Shown here: one piece after another, positions 44,630-54,615 of the stretch | How the letters are laid out: each line of letters begins with the position of its first letter | Position numbering within the stretch: the stretch's first letter is position 1 | Origin: Paraburkholderia caledonica NBRC 102488 | Lineage (GTDB): Bacteria > Pseudomonadota > Gammaproteobacteria > Burkholderiales > Burkholderiaceae | Direction: 5' to 3' | Assembly: GCF_000685095.1 (NCBI RefSeq) | Contig: NZ_BAYE01000003.1 | Location: 310,001-374,000 of the forward strand | DNA length: 64,000 nucleotides | Program-made: the position numbers and the translations under genes | Notes under the pieces: model-generated | What the model saw: the letters and a program-made list of their open reading frames with translations, nothing else | What the model was told of the DNA's origin: nothing | The model's database searches: none

Positions 44630-45907
44630 TTACGCCTTCGCGCGCTTGCCTTCCACGTTCGGCAGAAACACCGTCAGCACGCCGATCAACGGCAGGAACG
44701 AACAGATTTTGTACACATACCCAATGCTGGTCGCGTCGGCCAGTTCACCGAGCACCGCCGCGCCGATACCGCCCATGCCGAACGCGAAGCCGAAGAAGAG
44801 CCCGGCGACCATGCCGACCTTGCCCGGAATGAGCTCCTGCGCATACACGAGAATCGCGGAGAACGCCGAGGCCAGCACGACGCCGATGATCACCGTCAGC
44901 ACGCCGGTCCAGAACAGATTCGCGTAGGGCAGCAGCAGCGTGAACGGCGCGACGCCGAGAATCGACACCCAGATCACGTATTTGCGGCCGATCCGGTCGC
45001 CGATCGGACCGCCGATCACCGTGCCCGCGGCCACCGCAGCGAGGAACACGAACAGGTGAATCTGCGCGGCCTGCACCGGCAAATGGAAGCGGTCGATCAG
45101 ATAGAACGTGAAATAGCTGTTGATGCTCGCGAGGTAGAAATACTTCGAGAAGACCAGCAGGATCAGCACGCCCATTGCGAACATGACCTGGTTGCGCGAC
45201 AGCGTCGCATGACCGGTCTGGCTGCGCGCCTTCTTGACCGACGGATGCTGCTTGTACCAGCGCCCGATCTGCGTAAGCACGACGATCGCGACGAGCGCCG
45301 CCACTGAAAACCACGCGATGCTGCGCTGGCCGTGCGGAATCACGATCAGCGCGGCAAGCAGCGGTCCGAGCGACGAACCCGCATTGCCGCCCACTTGGAA
45401 GAGCGATTGCGCAAGTCCGTGACGGCCGCCCGACGCCATGCGCGCGACCCGCGACGACTCGGGATGAAACACCGACGAGCCGCAGCCGACGAGCGCCGCC
45501 GCCACCAGCAACACGCCGAAATTGGGCGCCATCGACATGAGCAGCAGGCCGGCCAGCGTGAAGCCCATGCCGACGGGCAGCGAGTACGGCTTCGGATGCT
45601 TGTCGGTATAGATGCCGACGAGCGGCTGCAGCAGCGACGCGGTGATCTGATAGGTCAGCGTGATCAGACCGATCTGGCCGAACGACAGCGAGAAGTTGTC
45701 CTTCAGCATCGGGTAGATGGCGAGGATCAACGACTGGATCATGTCGTTGAGCAGATGCGAAAAACTGATCGCGCCGAGCACGGAATAAACCGTGCGCTGT
45801 ACGGTCGCGGCCGGCTGCGCGGTCGAGCCCGTCGAGTTGGGAGTGGCGGTGGTGCCGGTTACGGCTGACGCGCCGGCAAGTGCGCGTTTATCGAGGCTGG
45901 TTTCCAT
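44630..45907 (-). CDS. Fsr (fosmidomycin resistance)-type MFS efflux transporter
   Basis: The product has 425 residues with twelve hydrophobic helices. SFSHLLNDMIQSLILAIYPMLK is the Fsr hallmark; PLVGIYTDKHPKPYSLP is the loop 2-3 motif, and SSVFHPESSRVARMASGGRHGLAQS is also characteristic. E. coli Fsr expels fosmidomycin and perhaps other phosphonates, but the natural role is unclear. The ATG at 45907 is used; residues 1-35 are a polar Ala/Thr-rich N-terminus. It is divergent from the chemotaxis receptor gene and ends at a strong terminator. Confidence 0.9.
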   Translation of the reverse strand: METSLDKRALAGASAVTGTTATPNSTGSTAQPAATVQRTVYSVLGAISFSHLLNDMIQSLILAIYPMLKDNFSLSFGQIGLITLTYQITASLLQPLVGIYTDKHPKPYSLPVGMGFTLAGLLLMSMAPNFGVLLVAAALVGCGSSVFHPESSRVARMASGGRHGLAQSLFQVGGNAGSSLGPLLAALIVIPHGQRSIAWFSVAALVAIVVLTQIGRWYKQHPSVKKARSQTGHATLSRNQVMFAMGVLILLVFSKYFYLASINSYFTFYLIDRFHLPVQAAQIHLFVFLAAVAAGTVIGGPIGDRIGRKYVIWVSILGVAPFTLLLPYANLFWTGVLTVIIGVVLASAFSAILVYAQELIPGKVGMVAGLFFGFAFGMGGIGAAVLGELADATSIGYVYKICSFLPLIGVLTVFLPNVEGKRAKA

Positions 45908-46364
45908 ACGCTTGGACAAAGGAAAAGAAAGGGGCAATTCCTGGCTGGCGAGATCGAGATCGTCGTGCTACGCCGCGCTTCGTCGCACTTTGTCGTTTCG
46001 GCATTCCGACGCGGCGTCGCGGGCGGCCAGCTATTTGTCGCAGTTTAATGTGGCTCGACCGAATTGTAAGGACAAGTTTTGTCGCGAATGAGACAGCGGG
46101 CTCGGCGGTCCAGGCCCTCCGACGCGCAGCGGTGGGGCGTTTCACGCACCGTCGCAGTGCCCGGTCGCAAGCGGCTGGCACGCCAGTAAGCGTGTGGCAA
46201 GCCTGCCGATAAAAGCGCTGTGGGATTTTTGGCCATGTATAAACGGGCGCGGACGCGCGCTCACAAAGCTGCGCGTCGAGGACCGGGCGATCACGATCGG
46301 CTTTTTACGAACCGCACTAAAGATCGCGGACGTCGATGCCGTAGACCCGGAGAGATAAGAAGCA
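45908..46364. other. Divergent intergenic region with a sigma-28-like promoter
   Basis: No gene is supported in these 457 bases. The noteworthy element is a GCCGATAA box (46205-46212) directed at the chemotaxis receptor. Confidence 0.5.
46186..46212 (+). promoter_or_regulatory. Sigma-28 (FliA)-type promoter for the chemotaxis receptor
   Basis: GCCGATAA at 46205-46212 is an exact match to the flagellar sigma-28 -10 element. Eleven bases upstream is GTAAGCGT, a weaker match (4 of 8) to TAAAGTTT. It points toward the receptor start 153 bases downstream, as expected for a gene of the motility regulon. Confidence 0.6.
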
Positions 46365-48095
46365 ATGCCGGAACAGACCTTTGCGGCAGTTCTAAACGTG
46401 GGGACGGGGAATATGAAAGCAGTTTCGTTGGGCAGCCGGACAGGCGCGGGTTTTGTTCCGGATGGAAAAGCAGCGGCGTCGCCGTCGCGCGGCAAGGGTG
46501 GAAACGGCGGCCGCTCGCGAGCGGTAAGTCTGAAGGGGCTGTCGGTCAAGACGATGTTGCGTCTCGCGTTCGCCGTGCTGCTGATCGGCACGCTGGCGAT
46601 CGGCGTATTCTCCCTCACCCAGATCAGCCGCCTGAATGCGTCGGCCCAATCCATCTACGATCAAGGCCACGTTGCGAGCCGCGCTGCGGAAGAGGCCCGC
46701 GGCCACATGTTGCGCGCGAGCCGCGCGCAAAAAATGCTGTTGACGGCGACAACTGCTAAAGAACGCGACGAACTGGGCGCCGACATCGAAAAGGGCTTGA
46801 ACGGCCTTTCCAGCGAGTTGGGGACGCTGCAATTGTACGTCGACAAATCCGACGCGAAGGCCGTCGAGCATCAGAAGAAATTTTCCGCCGCTGTGACGGT
46901 GTGGAGCGCGCATCTGCGCGACTTCGTGACGCTCGTGAAGGCGCAGCCGCTCGACCTGTCGCAGATGAACTGGCAGGTCGGCACGCAAGACGTGTCGCTG
47001 CTGGTCGAAACCGGCAAGCTCGAAAAACTCGTCGACGAAATGGTCACGGAGCGCGGCACGGCCGCGAAGGCGACGATCGACGCCTCCCGTTTCATTTACC
47101 AATCTTCGTTTGTCATGCTCGCCGTCATGACGATCGGGCTGATCGTGCTGGCCGCCGGCATCAGCGAGTGGGTCGTGCGGCGTCTCGCGCGCCAGCTCGG
47201 AGGCGAGCCGGCGTACGCGAAGGAGATCGCGAGCCGGATCGCGGCGGGCGATCTGTCGAACCACATCACACTAGGACGCAAGGACAAGTCGAGCGTGCTG
47301 TACGCGCTGTCCGACATGCAAAGCGGTCTTGCGACGACCGTGTCCGACATTGCATCGAGCGCGGACGCGATTGCCACCGCTTCGGGCGAAATTTCGATGG
47401 GCAATCTCGATTTGTCGCAGCGTACCGAGCAGCAGGCGATGGCGCTGGAGCGTACCGCGACCAGCATGGAGCAGTTGACGTCGACGGTCCGGCAAAACGC
47501 CGATAACGCGAAGCAGGCGAGCACGCTCGCAAATAACGCGTCGGAGATCGCGGAGAAGGGTGGCGAAGTGGTGAGCCGCGTCGTCGCGACGATGAACGAG
47601 ATCAACGACAGCGCGCGCAGCATCGGCGACATCATCGGCGTAATCGAGGGGATCGCGTTTCAGACGAATATTCTGGCGCTGAATGCGGCAGTCGAGGCGG
47701 CGCGCGCCGGCGAGGAAGGGCGCGGATTTTCGGTGGTCGCAGCGGAAGTGCGCAACCTCGCGCAGAGGAGCGCCGCTGCGGCGAAGGAGATCAAAGGGCT
47801 GATCAGCACGTCGGTCGAGCGCGTGAGCAACGGTTCGACGCTCGCTCAGGACGCGGGGCAAACCATGGACGAAGTCGTCAAGGCGGTGAAGCGCGTGACC
47901 GACATCATGGGCGAGATTTCGGCGGCTTCTTCTGAGCAGAGCGCAGGTATCGAGGAGATCAATCTCGCCGTCGCGCAGATGGATTCGGGCACGCAGCAAA
48001 ACGCGGCGCTCGTCGAACAGGCGACTGCCGCAGCAAGATCGCTCGACGATCAGGCTCACGGCCTCAAGCAGATGGTGGGCAAGTTCAGGTTGTGA
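46365..48095 (+). CDS. Methyl-accepting chemotaxis protein
   Basis: The product has 576 residues from the ATG at 46365; an ATG at 46413 with GGGG just before it is an alternative start. After about 60 polar residues come TM1 (about 63-85), a periplasmic four-helix-type sensor domain (about 86-245), TM2 (about 247-270), a HAMP region and the signalling coiled coil. The conserved hairpin tip [20 protein letters not shown] is intact. No C-terminal CheR/CheB pentapeptide is present (it ends GKFRL), so adaptation would depend on other receptors. The ligand is unknown. A sigma-28-like promoter lies upstream. Confidence 0.92.
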   Translation: MPEQTFAAVLNVGTGNMKAVSLGSRTGAGFVPDGKAAASPSRGKGGNGGRSRAVSLKGLSVKTMLRLAFAVLLIGTLAIGVFSLTQISRLNASAQSIYDQGHVASRAAEEARGHMLRASRAQKMLLTATTAKERDELGADIEKGLNGLSSELGTLQLYVDKSDAKAVEHQKKFSAAVTVWSAHLRDFVTLVKAQPLDLSQMNWQVGTQDVSLLVETGKLEKLVDEMVTERGTAAKATIDASRFIYQSSFVMLAVMTIGLIVLAAGISEWVVRRLARQLGGEPAYAKEIASRIAAGDLSNHITLGRKDKSSVLYALSDMQSGLATTVSDIASSADAIATASGEISMGNLDLSQRTEQQAMALERTATSMEQLTSTVRQNADNAKQASTLANNASEIAEKGGEVVSRVVATMNEINDSARSIGDIIGVIEGIAFQTNILALNAAVEAARAGEEGRGFSVVAAEVRNLAQRSAAAAKEIKGLISTSVERVSNGSTLAQDAGQTMDEVVKAVKRVTDIMGEISAASSEQSAGIEEINLAVAQMDSGTQQNAALVEQATAAARSLDDQAHGLKQMVGKFRL

Positions 48096-48125
48096 GGCCC
48101 CGGACAGGATAGGCCGATTGATATG

Positions 48126-48157
48126 GCAGCGCGCCCGGCACGAACCGTGCGCGCTGC
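48126..48157. terminator. Hairpin between converging receptor and efflux genes
   Basis: GCAGCGCGC and GCGCGCTGC (48126-48134, 48149-48157) form a perfect 9-bp stem with a partly paired loop in the short gap between two converging genes. No T run is seen. Confidence 0.4.
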
Positions 48158-48162
48158 GCCGC

Positions 48163-49023
48163 TCAACTCTGCTTGACCACCACCGTGCAAGTAATTCCCG
48201 CCGCGAGCATCACACCGTCAGGCACCGAATCGATCCTCACGCGCACCGGCACGCGCTGCGCGAGCCTGACCCAGTTGAATGTCGGGTTCACATCGGCGAG
48301 CAATTCGCGGCTTTGCGGATTGTCTCGATCGTAAATGCCGCGCGAGATGCTCTCCACATGGCCTTCGAGCGTGCCGCCGCTCATCAGCCGGACCTCGGCC
48401 TTGTCGCCGATATGCACATGCGGCAGCTTGGTTTCCTCGAAGTAGCCATAGACCCAGAACGAGTGACTGTCGACAATGGCGAGCTTCGCCGCGCCGGCTG
48501 TCGCATAGTCGCCGCGAAACACATTCAGATTCGTCACGTAGCCGTCGACCGGCGACACAACCCGCGTGCGCGCCAGATTGAGCTTCGCGGCATCTAGCGC
48601 GGCGAGCGCCTGCTGATAGGCAGCCTCGGCGGCCGACGCCGTATGCGTCGCGTTTTCCTGGTTTTCTTTCGACACCACGAGCGAATCCATATCCGCGCGG
48701 CGCTTTGCGTCGTCGCGCCTCATCTGCAATTCGGCCTTGCGCGCGGCCACTGCGGCCTGTGCCTGTTCGACGGCGATCTGGTAGTGAGACGGATCAATCT
48801 GCATGAGCAGATCGCCTTTCCTCACCAGTTGATTGTCTTTCACCGGCAGATCGACGACGGCGCCTGAAACGTCCGGCGCGACGTTCACGATCTCGGCGCG
48901 CACGCGTCCGTCGCGCGTCCACGGTTCATCCATGTAGTGAACCCACAGCACGCGTCCCAACAGGACCGCGACGGTAAAGATTATGGCTGTCGCGACGAAG
49001 CCAACAAGATTTCGAATGGTCAT
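48163..49023 (-). CDS. HlyD-family membrane fusion protein of an aromatic-acid type efflux pump
   Basis: The product has 286 residues. One N-terminal membrane helix (about 8-28) is followed by WTRDGRVRAEIVNVAPDVSGAV, the biotinyl-lipoyl half motif, an alpha-helical hairpin (about 85-145), RTRVVSPVDGYVTNLNV and a beta-barrel domain. This is the AaeA/EmrA-type periplasmic adaptor that links an inner-membrane pump to an outer-membrane channel. It is the last gene of a four-gene unit: outer-membrane factor, FUSC, DUF1656, adaptor. The unit resembles AaeXAB of E. coli, which expels hydroxybenzoates. Confidence 0.9.
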   Translation of the reverse strand: MTIRNLVGFVATAIIFTVAVLLGRVLWVHYMDEPWTRDGRVRAEIVNVAPDVSGAVVDLPVKDNQLVRKGDLLMQIDPSHYQIAVEQAQAAVAARKAELQMRRDDAKRRADMDSLVVSKENQENATHTASAAEAAYQQALAALDAAKLNLARTRVVSPVDGYVTNLNVFRGDYATAGAAKLAIVDSHSFWVYGYFEETKLPHVHIGDKAEVRLMSGGTLEGHVESISRGIYDRDNPQSRELLADVNPTFNWVRLAQRVPVRVRIDSVPDGVMLAAGITCTVVVKQS

Positions 49024-49036
49024 GTTTCGACTCTGA

Positions 49037-49237
49037 TCAACGGTAAACGGCGAGACCCAGCACGCCGCACACACACACGAGCAGGCTGGCCCGGAATAAG
49101 GACGGGTGCCATACCACGCGATACACGCCCGTGTAGGCGATGACGCGATCCAGCACCCAGGTGAGCACGGCGCCCGCAATGAACAGCAGAACGATCGTCG
49201 GCACGTAGGCGTCGAAAACGGCAATGTCACGCGGCAT
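49037..49237 (-). CDS. DUF1656 small membrane protein (AaeX-like)
   Basis: The product has 66 residues with two hydrophobic helices (about 13-33 and 48-65) and the conserved VPTIVLLFIAGAVLTWVLDR segment of the DUF1656/AaeX family. These proteins are found almost always beside AaeA- and AaeB-like genes. Their function is unknown, although a small subunit of the pump is plausible. It overlaps the end of the FUSC gene by 11 bases and precedes the adaptor gene by 13. Confidence 0.88.
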   Translation of the reverse strand: MPRDIAVFDAYVPTIVLLFIAGAVLTWVLDRVIAYTGVYRVVWHPSLFRASLLVCVCGVLGLAVYR

Positions 49238-51437
49238 GCGGAACTCCTTCTGACGCGTCGGCTCGTGCGCTCATCAACGGTTCCAGCGGCGATTGCGGAT
49301 CGAGCAACGCGGTACGAATGAAATGCAGCTGACTCAGAATGCGCTGCAACTGATGGCGCTCTTCGCGCGGCGGCGCGAACTCTGCAAGCAGCAACTGGAC
49401 GGCGCGGATCGCGTTTGCGGTGGCGTCGAGTGCGCGCTCGAAGCGCTCCGCACGCGGCCGCTCGAACAGAACGCTCAGCGCATCGCACACTGCGTGCAGC
49501 GAGACCCGCCACGGCATCGTCTTCGCATAGCGCGGGTCGGCGGGCAGCATCGCCACTTCGCGTCGCAGATCGATGACAGCGTTGCCCACTTCGAGCACCG
49601 AGAAGAGCCAGCGCAACGTGTCGCGCCTTGCCGACGGGTCGTCCTGCGCGAGCGCGTTGATCTGGAACATCAGATCTCGTGCGCCGCTCTCGAAGCGCGA
49701 GCGCACGCGACCGAGGCGTGCACGGCTCGCCAGCGCGACCTGGCGCCGCAGATCCACGAGCAGCCGGTTGCGCAGCCACGGCGTGGACGGCGGCAGCAGC
49801 ACGGCGAACGCGACCGACGACACGAGCATCGACAGCACGAGCGCGATCGCATCGTTGATAAAGGCGCTCGGGTCGTAGTGCATCACGTTGTCCGGACCGG
49901 CAAGAAAGCAGAAGAAGATGCAGTAGCCGACGCCCCAGCCTGCGAGAGCGGGCCGCGTGGTCATGAAAACGCCGAACAGCAGGAACGGCGCGAGCGCCGC
50001 GCACAGCAGCGGAAATCCGTCGATGCGCGGAAATACGCCGTACACGGCCAGCATGCCCATCACCGAGGCGACGAGCGTGCCCGCCGCCATCTGGAACACA
50101 CTGCGTTTCGGATCCGGCGACGACGAAGCCAGCGCGCAAACCGCCGCCGCGTTCAACGTCAACGTCGAACCGCTCGGCCACGCGGTGGCGATCCAGAACG
50201 CGCCGAGCACCATCATCACGAGAGCGGCGCGCAGGCCGGCGACGCCCGCGGCGATCGCGTTCGTCTTGGGCTGATAACGCTCGACCCAGCGCTCGCGCTC
50301 ATGCGTGTCGACGGCAAGCGACGCGTAAGTGGCGGCGTATGCATGCAGATCGTCGATAAAGCGGTACAGCAGTTCCGCGCCCGTGTCGAAGTCGAGCAGC
50401 GGCGCATTGGGATGCGCTTCGAGCGCGGCGCGCGTCGCGCGCACGCGGCGCGGCAGTTCGGCCTTGTACGCGTCGAGTTGCGCGGCGGCGTGGGCGGCGT
50501 CGGCCGCGCTCAACACGGGTTCGCCGGACTTCGCGAGCAACGGTGCGATTTCCTTGAAGTACGGCTCGAGCGCGTCGATGGCGATGGCCGCGCCGTGCGT
50601 GCCGGCGTCGCGCAGTCGGTTCATCAACTGATGCAGCGCGTGAAAGCGCGTCGATGCGGTCATGAACTCGCTGTTCAGCCGGGCGAGACGACCGCCGCGC
50701 ATCCGCGAATCCGGTCCTTCGAACACGGCGACGCTGCGCGCCGCCTCGAACCCGACGATGTCCGCGACGAAGCGCGCATTGGTCGCTTCGATCTGCGCGC
50801 GGTCATTGCGGCCGGCGAGCGACGCCGACACGTATTCGACGAACGCGGAAAAACGCGCTCGCACCGTGCTGCGCATCTGCAAGCCGGTGAACTGCGGGAA
50901 GACGAGGCCGCTCACGGCGCCCGCGCAGACAATGCCCAATACGACTTCGGCGACGCGCGTGAGCGCGCTCAGAAATGCGCCGTCGGGATGTTGGGAAGCA
51001 GGAATGCCGATCAGCGCGGCCGTGTATCCGGCGAGGACGAATCCGTAGGACCTGAAGTTGCGGTTACGCGCGGCGCCTGCTGTGCAGATGCCGACCCAGA
51101 TCGCCGTCGTGACGATGAACATCTCCGGCTGTTGCGCGAACAGTCCGATCAACGCAAGCATCACGACGAGGCCGACCAGCGTGCCGCAAATCCGGTAGAA
51201 GCTTTTCGCGAACACCATGCCGCTTTGCGGCTGCATCACGATGAAGACGGTGGTCATCGCGGTGCGCGGTTGGGGCAGGTCGAGCTTCATTGCGATACCG
51301 AGCGCGAGGAAGCACGCGGCGAGCGCCTTGAACAGATAGATCCACGTGAGGCCGTCGGTGCGCGCCCAGTCGGCGGCGGCCGAGTACCACACGGCGAACG
51401 ACGAAGCCCGCGGAGCGCATGAAGAGGAGGCTGACAT
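49227..51437 (-). CDS. FUSC-family inner-membrane transporter (AaeB-like)
   Basis: The product has 736 residues. Two membrane blocks of about six helices (about 30-185 and 410-560), each followed by a soluble domain, give the FUSC/AaeB layout. VFIVMQPQSGMVFAKSFYRICGTLVG is the family signature, and MFIVTTAIWVGICTAGAARNRNFRSYGFVLAGYTA follows it. These proteins use the adaptor and an outer-membrane channel to export aromatic acids or fusaric acid. AAGGA lies eight bases before the ATG. It is preceded by the outer-membrane factor gene with an 11-base gap. Confidence 0.9.
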   Translation of the reverse strand: MSASSSCAPRASSFAVWYSAAADWARTDGLTWIYLFKALAACFLALGIAMKLDLPQPRTAMTTVFIVMQPQSGMVFAKSFYRICGTLVGLVVMLALIGLFAQQPEMFIVTTAIWVGICTAGAARNRNFRSYGFVLAGYTAALIGIPASQHPDGAFLSALTRVAEVVLGIVCAGAVSGLVFPQFTGLQMRSTVRARFSAFVEYVSASLAGRNDRAQIEATNARFVADIVGFEAARSVAVFEGPDSRMRGGRLARLNSEFMTASTRFHALHQLMNRLRDAGTHGAAIAIDALEPYFKEIAPLLAKSGEPVLSAADAAHAAAQLDAYKAELPRRVRATRAALEAHPNAPLLDFDTGAELLYRFIDDLHAYAATYASLAVDTHERERWVERYQPKTNAIAAGVAGLRAALVMMVLGAFWIATAWPSGSTLTLNAAAVCALASSSPDPKRSVFQMAAGTLVASVMGMLAVYGVFPRIDGFPLLCAALAPFLLFGVFMTTRPALAGWGVGYCIFFCFLAGPDNVMHYDPSAFINDAIALVLSMLVSSVAFAVLLPPSTPWLRNRLLVDLRRQVALASRARLGRVRSRFESGARDLMFQINALAQDDPSARRDTLRWLFSVLEVGNAVIDLRREVAMLPADPRYAKTMPWRVSLHAVCDALSVLFERPRAERFERALDATANAIRAVQLLLAEFAPPREERHQLQRILSQLHFIRTALLDPQSPLEPLMSARADASEGVPHAA

Positions 51438-51448
51438 GGCGGGTTTCC

Positions 51449-53107
51449 TTATTCGGCAGCCGACGCGGCGTTGCCGGTGTCCGCATGGCTGAGCGCCGCC
51501 GCGCGCTTCCGCGTAGTGTTCGCTGCGGGGTCTGCGTTGCGCTCGCCCGCCGTGCCCATCGCGGCAGGCGCAACCGCTGCTTTTACGGCAGTCGCGTGCG
51601 ACGGTTGCACGGCGGCCTTGCCCTTACCATGCTCTGGCAGAGTCTGGTCCGCTTGCGGACCGTTGGCCGGATCGTCGATCCCGCCGCCCAGAGCCGTGAC
51701 CAGCGACGCATGCACGCCGAGCCGCTCGGCCTGAATCCTGGCCACGCCTTCCTGAGCCCGAAGCAACTGATTCTGCGCGATCAGCACGTTGAGATAGTCG
51801 GTCAAACCGCGTCGATAACCTTCACGCGAGAGTTCGTAGTTTTTGCGCGCAGCGGCGACCGAACGGTCGGCGTCTTGCGCCTGGGTCGCGAGCGAACGCA
51901 TGCGGATGACCTGATCCGAGATGTCCTTCAGCGCGCCGACGATCGACTGGTTGTAGCGCTCCACCGCCTCGTCGTAATCGGCCGACGCTGCGCCGAGCTG
52001 CGAGCGCAGCCGGCCGCCGTCGAAAATCGGCAGCGACAGCGCCGGTCCGGCGCTCCAGCTATGCGAAGGATTCTTCAGGAACTGGAACAGCGGCCCCATT
52101 GCCGCATAACCGCCGATCGACGCGAGCAGATCGATATCCGGATAGAACTCGGCTTTCGCGACGTCGATGCCGCGCGCCTGTGCCGCGACTGTCCAGCGCG
52201 CGGCAACCACGTCCGGCCGATGCCCGATCAACTCCGCGGGCAGGGCGCTCGGCAAGCCGGCAGGCGCGCCGAGCGACAAGACCGGCCGCTGGATCGAGTC
52301 GCCCGCGCCGGGACCCTTGCCGGCCAGCGCGGCGAGTTGATTGCGGCTCAACGCAATGTTTTCTTCGATCGAGTCGATCTGGCGTTCGTATTCCGGCAGC
52401 GGCGTTTCGGCCTGGCTTACTTCGAGCTGCGTGCCGATGCCGCCTTTCAGGCGCCGGCGGGCCAGGTCGGCGATTTGCTGCTGTTGTTGCAAGGTGGCGC
52501 GAGCGATGTCGAGGAGCGCGTAATCCAGCGACATCTCGATGTAAGTGCGCACCACGTTGGCCTGGAGTTCGAGTTGGGCGGCGCGGGCATCGGCGGCGCT
52601 GGCATGCGCGGCGTCCAGAGCGCGTTCGGCGGCGTTCTTGTCCTTGCCCCACAGATCGAGGTGATAGGACAGCGCGAGCGTGCCGGTGTTGTTCCACGAC
52701 TGCTCGCCCGCGAGCGGCCCGGGACCGTAGTAGAGGTTGTCGGCCCACTTCTGACGTTGGATCGACAGATGGCCGTTCACTTGCGGCGACATTGCCGAGC
52801 GCGCGACGCCCGCCATCGACATGGCCTGGCGCACGCGCGCCTGAGCGGCGGCGAGGCTCGGATTGTTCGCCTGTGCGGCCTCGATCCATGCGTCGAGTTG
52901 CGGGTCGTTGTAGGCGCGCCACCAGTCGGCGGCAGGCCATTGCGCGTCGGCGTTCGCCGCGCGAATGGCGTTGCCGGCGTCGAGCGACGCCGCGTCTGTG
53001 CCGCTCGCCTGGGGGGCGATGCCTCCGGTATTTGCGCAGCCGGCGATTGTTAATAGGATCGTAAGAACCGCAGATGCGGCGATCCTTGTTAGTACCGGAG
53101 ACTGCAC
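51449..53107 (-). CDS. NodT-family outer-membrane efflux lipoprotein
   Basis: The product has 552 residues. A lipoprotein signal peptide ends in TIAGC with the lipid Cys at residue 24. Two repeats of an outer-membrane factor domain follow; WWRAYNDPQLDAWIEAAQANNPSL and LSYHLDLWGKDKNAAERA are typical of the NodT/OprM group. It would form the trimeric exit channel for the pump encoded downstream. The last 70 or so residues (from about GGGIDDPANG) are a low-complexity Ala-rich tail not usual for the family. It is the first gene of the operon and is divergent from a LysR gene. Confidence 0.93.
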   Translation of the reverse strand: MQSPVLTRIAASAVLTILLTIAGCANTGGIAPQASGTDAASLDAGNAIRAANADAQWPAADWWRAYNDPQLDAWIEAAQANNPSLAAAQARVRQAMSMAGVARSAMSPQVNGHLSIQRQKWADNLYYGPGPLAGEQSWNNTGTLALSYHLDLWGKDKNAAERALDAAHASAADARAAQLELQANVVRTYIEMSLDYALLDIARATLQQQQQIADLARRRLKGGIGTQLEVSQAETPLPEYERQIDSIEENIALSRNQLAALAGKGPGAGDSIQRPVLSLGAPAGLPSALPAELIGHRPDVVAARWTVAAQARGIDVAKAEFYPDIDLLASIGGYAAMGPLFQFLKNPSHSWSAGPALSLPIFDGGRLRSQLGAASADYDEAVERYNQSIVGALKDISDQVIRMRSLATQAQDADRSVAAARKNYELSREGYRRGLTDYLNVLIAQNQLLRAQEGVARIQAERLGVHASLVTALGGGIDDPANGPQADQTLPEHGKGKAAVQPSHATAVKAAVAPAAMGTAGERNADPAANTTRKRAAALSHADTGNAASAAE

Positions 53108-53261
53108 GATTCCTCCAAAAGTCGCTATAGAAGCAAGGTGTCAATTATATTTTTGGATCGATTGCCGAATAACCGGTAAAAATGCAAGGCATTCTTACGG
53201 ACGTTGAGATAATCGCCCTTGCAAACCGTGTAACAATCGCTGCGGATTCTCAAGGAAAGGT

Positions 53262-54200
53262 ATGGATACGCTTCAAAACATGCGCGTATTTGTCCGCGTC
53301 GTCGAAGCGGGCAGTTTCACGGGTGCCGCGCAGCACCTGAACACGACGACTGCATATGCGTCGCGCGCGGTGTCCGATCTGGAAGCGCATCTGCGCACGC
53401 GCCTGTTGAACCGCACCACGCGCCGCATTGCGCTCACAGAGGCCGGCGAGCGTTATCTGCAGCGCTGCGAGCAGATCCTTGCGTATGTCGATCAGGCTGA
53501 GGCCGAGGCGAGCGACGCGCACGCGCGTCCGTCGGGCAAGCTGAAAGTCCACGCAATGACGAGCTTCGGCCAGCACTACGTCGTGCCGGCCGTGGGCCGC
53601 TATCAGGAACGGTATCCAGAAGTGCATATCGAGCTGACGCTCGCGCAGCGCATGCCGGATCTGCTCGACGAGGGCTTCGACGTGTCGCTTACGCTCGCGA
53701 CCGGCTTGCCCGATTCGGGACTGGTGTCACAGCGGCTCGGCAGCGCGTTCAGCATTACGTGCGCGTCGCCGGCCTATCTGGAGAAGCATGGGGTGCCGCA
53801 AACTCCCGGCGACCTCGCGCGCCACACGTGCCTGCAGATGGTCACGCCGGTGTTTCCGCCCGACAAGTGGGCCTTCGACGGCCCGAACGGCGAGGAAACC
53901 GTTACGCTCGGCCCGGCCACTTTCCAGGTGAACGTGGCGGAGGCAATGGCTGTCGCGGTGGCGAGCGGCATGGGCGTCGGGCTGATTCCGATCTACTCGG
54001 CAATCAGCGGTTTGCGGAACGGCTCGCTGGTGTGGCTGCTGCCGGAATACACGTCGCAGGCAATGAATCTCTATGCGTTGTATCCGTCGCGCCAATATCT
54101 GGACGCCAAGATCCGAACATGGATCGAGCATCTGCGCGAGGAGCTTCCGGCGACGCTTGCGGCCGATCAGGAGGAGTTGCGGCAGTTTGCGCGGACGTGA
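53262..54200 (+). CDS. LysR-type regulator, probably of the efflux operon
   Basis: The product has 312 residues. MRVFVRVVEAGSFTGAAQHLNTTTAYASRAVSDLEAHL is the winged helix-turn-helix, and a substrate-binding domain from about residue 90 (KLKVHAMTSFGQHYVVPAVGRYQERYPEV) completes the CrgA/AaeR-type protein. In E. coli AaeR activates aaeXAB in response to hydroxybenzoic acids. The divergent arrangement with 154 bases between the two starts supports a similar role here. The inducer is inferred only. AAGGAAAGGT just before the ATG is a good ribosome site. Confidence 0.9.
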   Translation: MDTLQNMRVFVRVVEAGSFTGAAQHLNTTTAYASRAVSDLEAHLRTRLLNRTTRRIALTEAGERYLQRCEQILAYVDQAEAEASDAHARPSGKLKVHAMTSFGQHYVVPAVGRYQERYPEVHIELTLAQRMPDLLDEGFDVSLTLATGLPDSGLVSQRLGSAFSITCASPAYLEKHGVPQTPGDLARHTCLQMVTPVFPPDKWAFDGPNGEETVTLGPATFQVNVAEAMAVAVASGMGVGLIPIYSAISGLRNGSLVWLLPEYTSQAMNLYALYPSRQYLDAKIRTWIEHLREELPATLAADQEELRQFART

Positions 54201-54388
54201 GGCCGGCGCCGCATTGGCGCCCGCAGCACCCGAATAACGCCCTGTTACATCGGCGCCGCGCCGCAACATTTCCTTACTTCTGGGCGGAAATCGATTTGTT
54301 ACCGTGTCGATGACGCTGCTGCTCGAGCCGGCACGTTCATTTCGCCGCCACGATTCGGCAATCGCAATCACTGAAGGACGAGGATTCC

Positions 54389-54547
54389 ATGGATACGCAC
54401 CTGATGATCGGCGTGGCCGTCATGTTTGGATTAATCGGCATTGCCGCATCTCGCGACCTTCTGCGCCGCCTGCGCGAACAGCAGTCGCAACTTGTACCCA
54501 TCAAGATCGAGCGTCCGGAAACGCGCAAGCAGCGAGGCGGGCGGTAA
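54389..54547 (+). CDS. 52-residue single-helix membrane protein
   Basis: ATG at 54389 has GAGG five bases upstream, and the frame closes with TAA at 54547. The translation begins MDTHLMIGVAVMFGLIGIAAS and continues with a basic amphipathic tail rich in Arg, Gln and Glu, ending RKQRGGR. One membrane helix (about residues 5-21) with a cytoplasmic positive tail is predicted by eye. I do not recognise a family. It lies alone between a LysR gene and a converging metallophosphoesterase. Confidence 0.65.
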   Translation: MDTHLMIGVAVMFGLIGIAASRDLLRRLREQQSQLVPIKIERPETRKQRGGR

Positions 54548-54615
54548 TCGTTCAAGCGTGCGTTCGAGCTTGCAGCCGTGGCCGCGCGAGCTGAACCGCT
54601 GGCTCTGCCGCCGGG

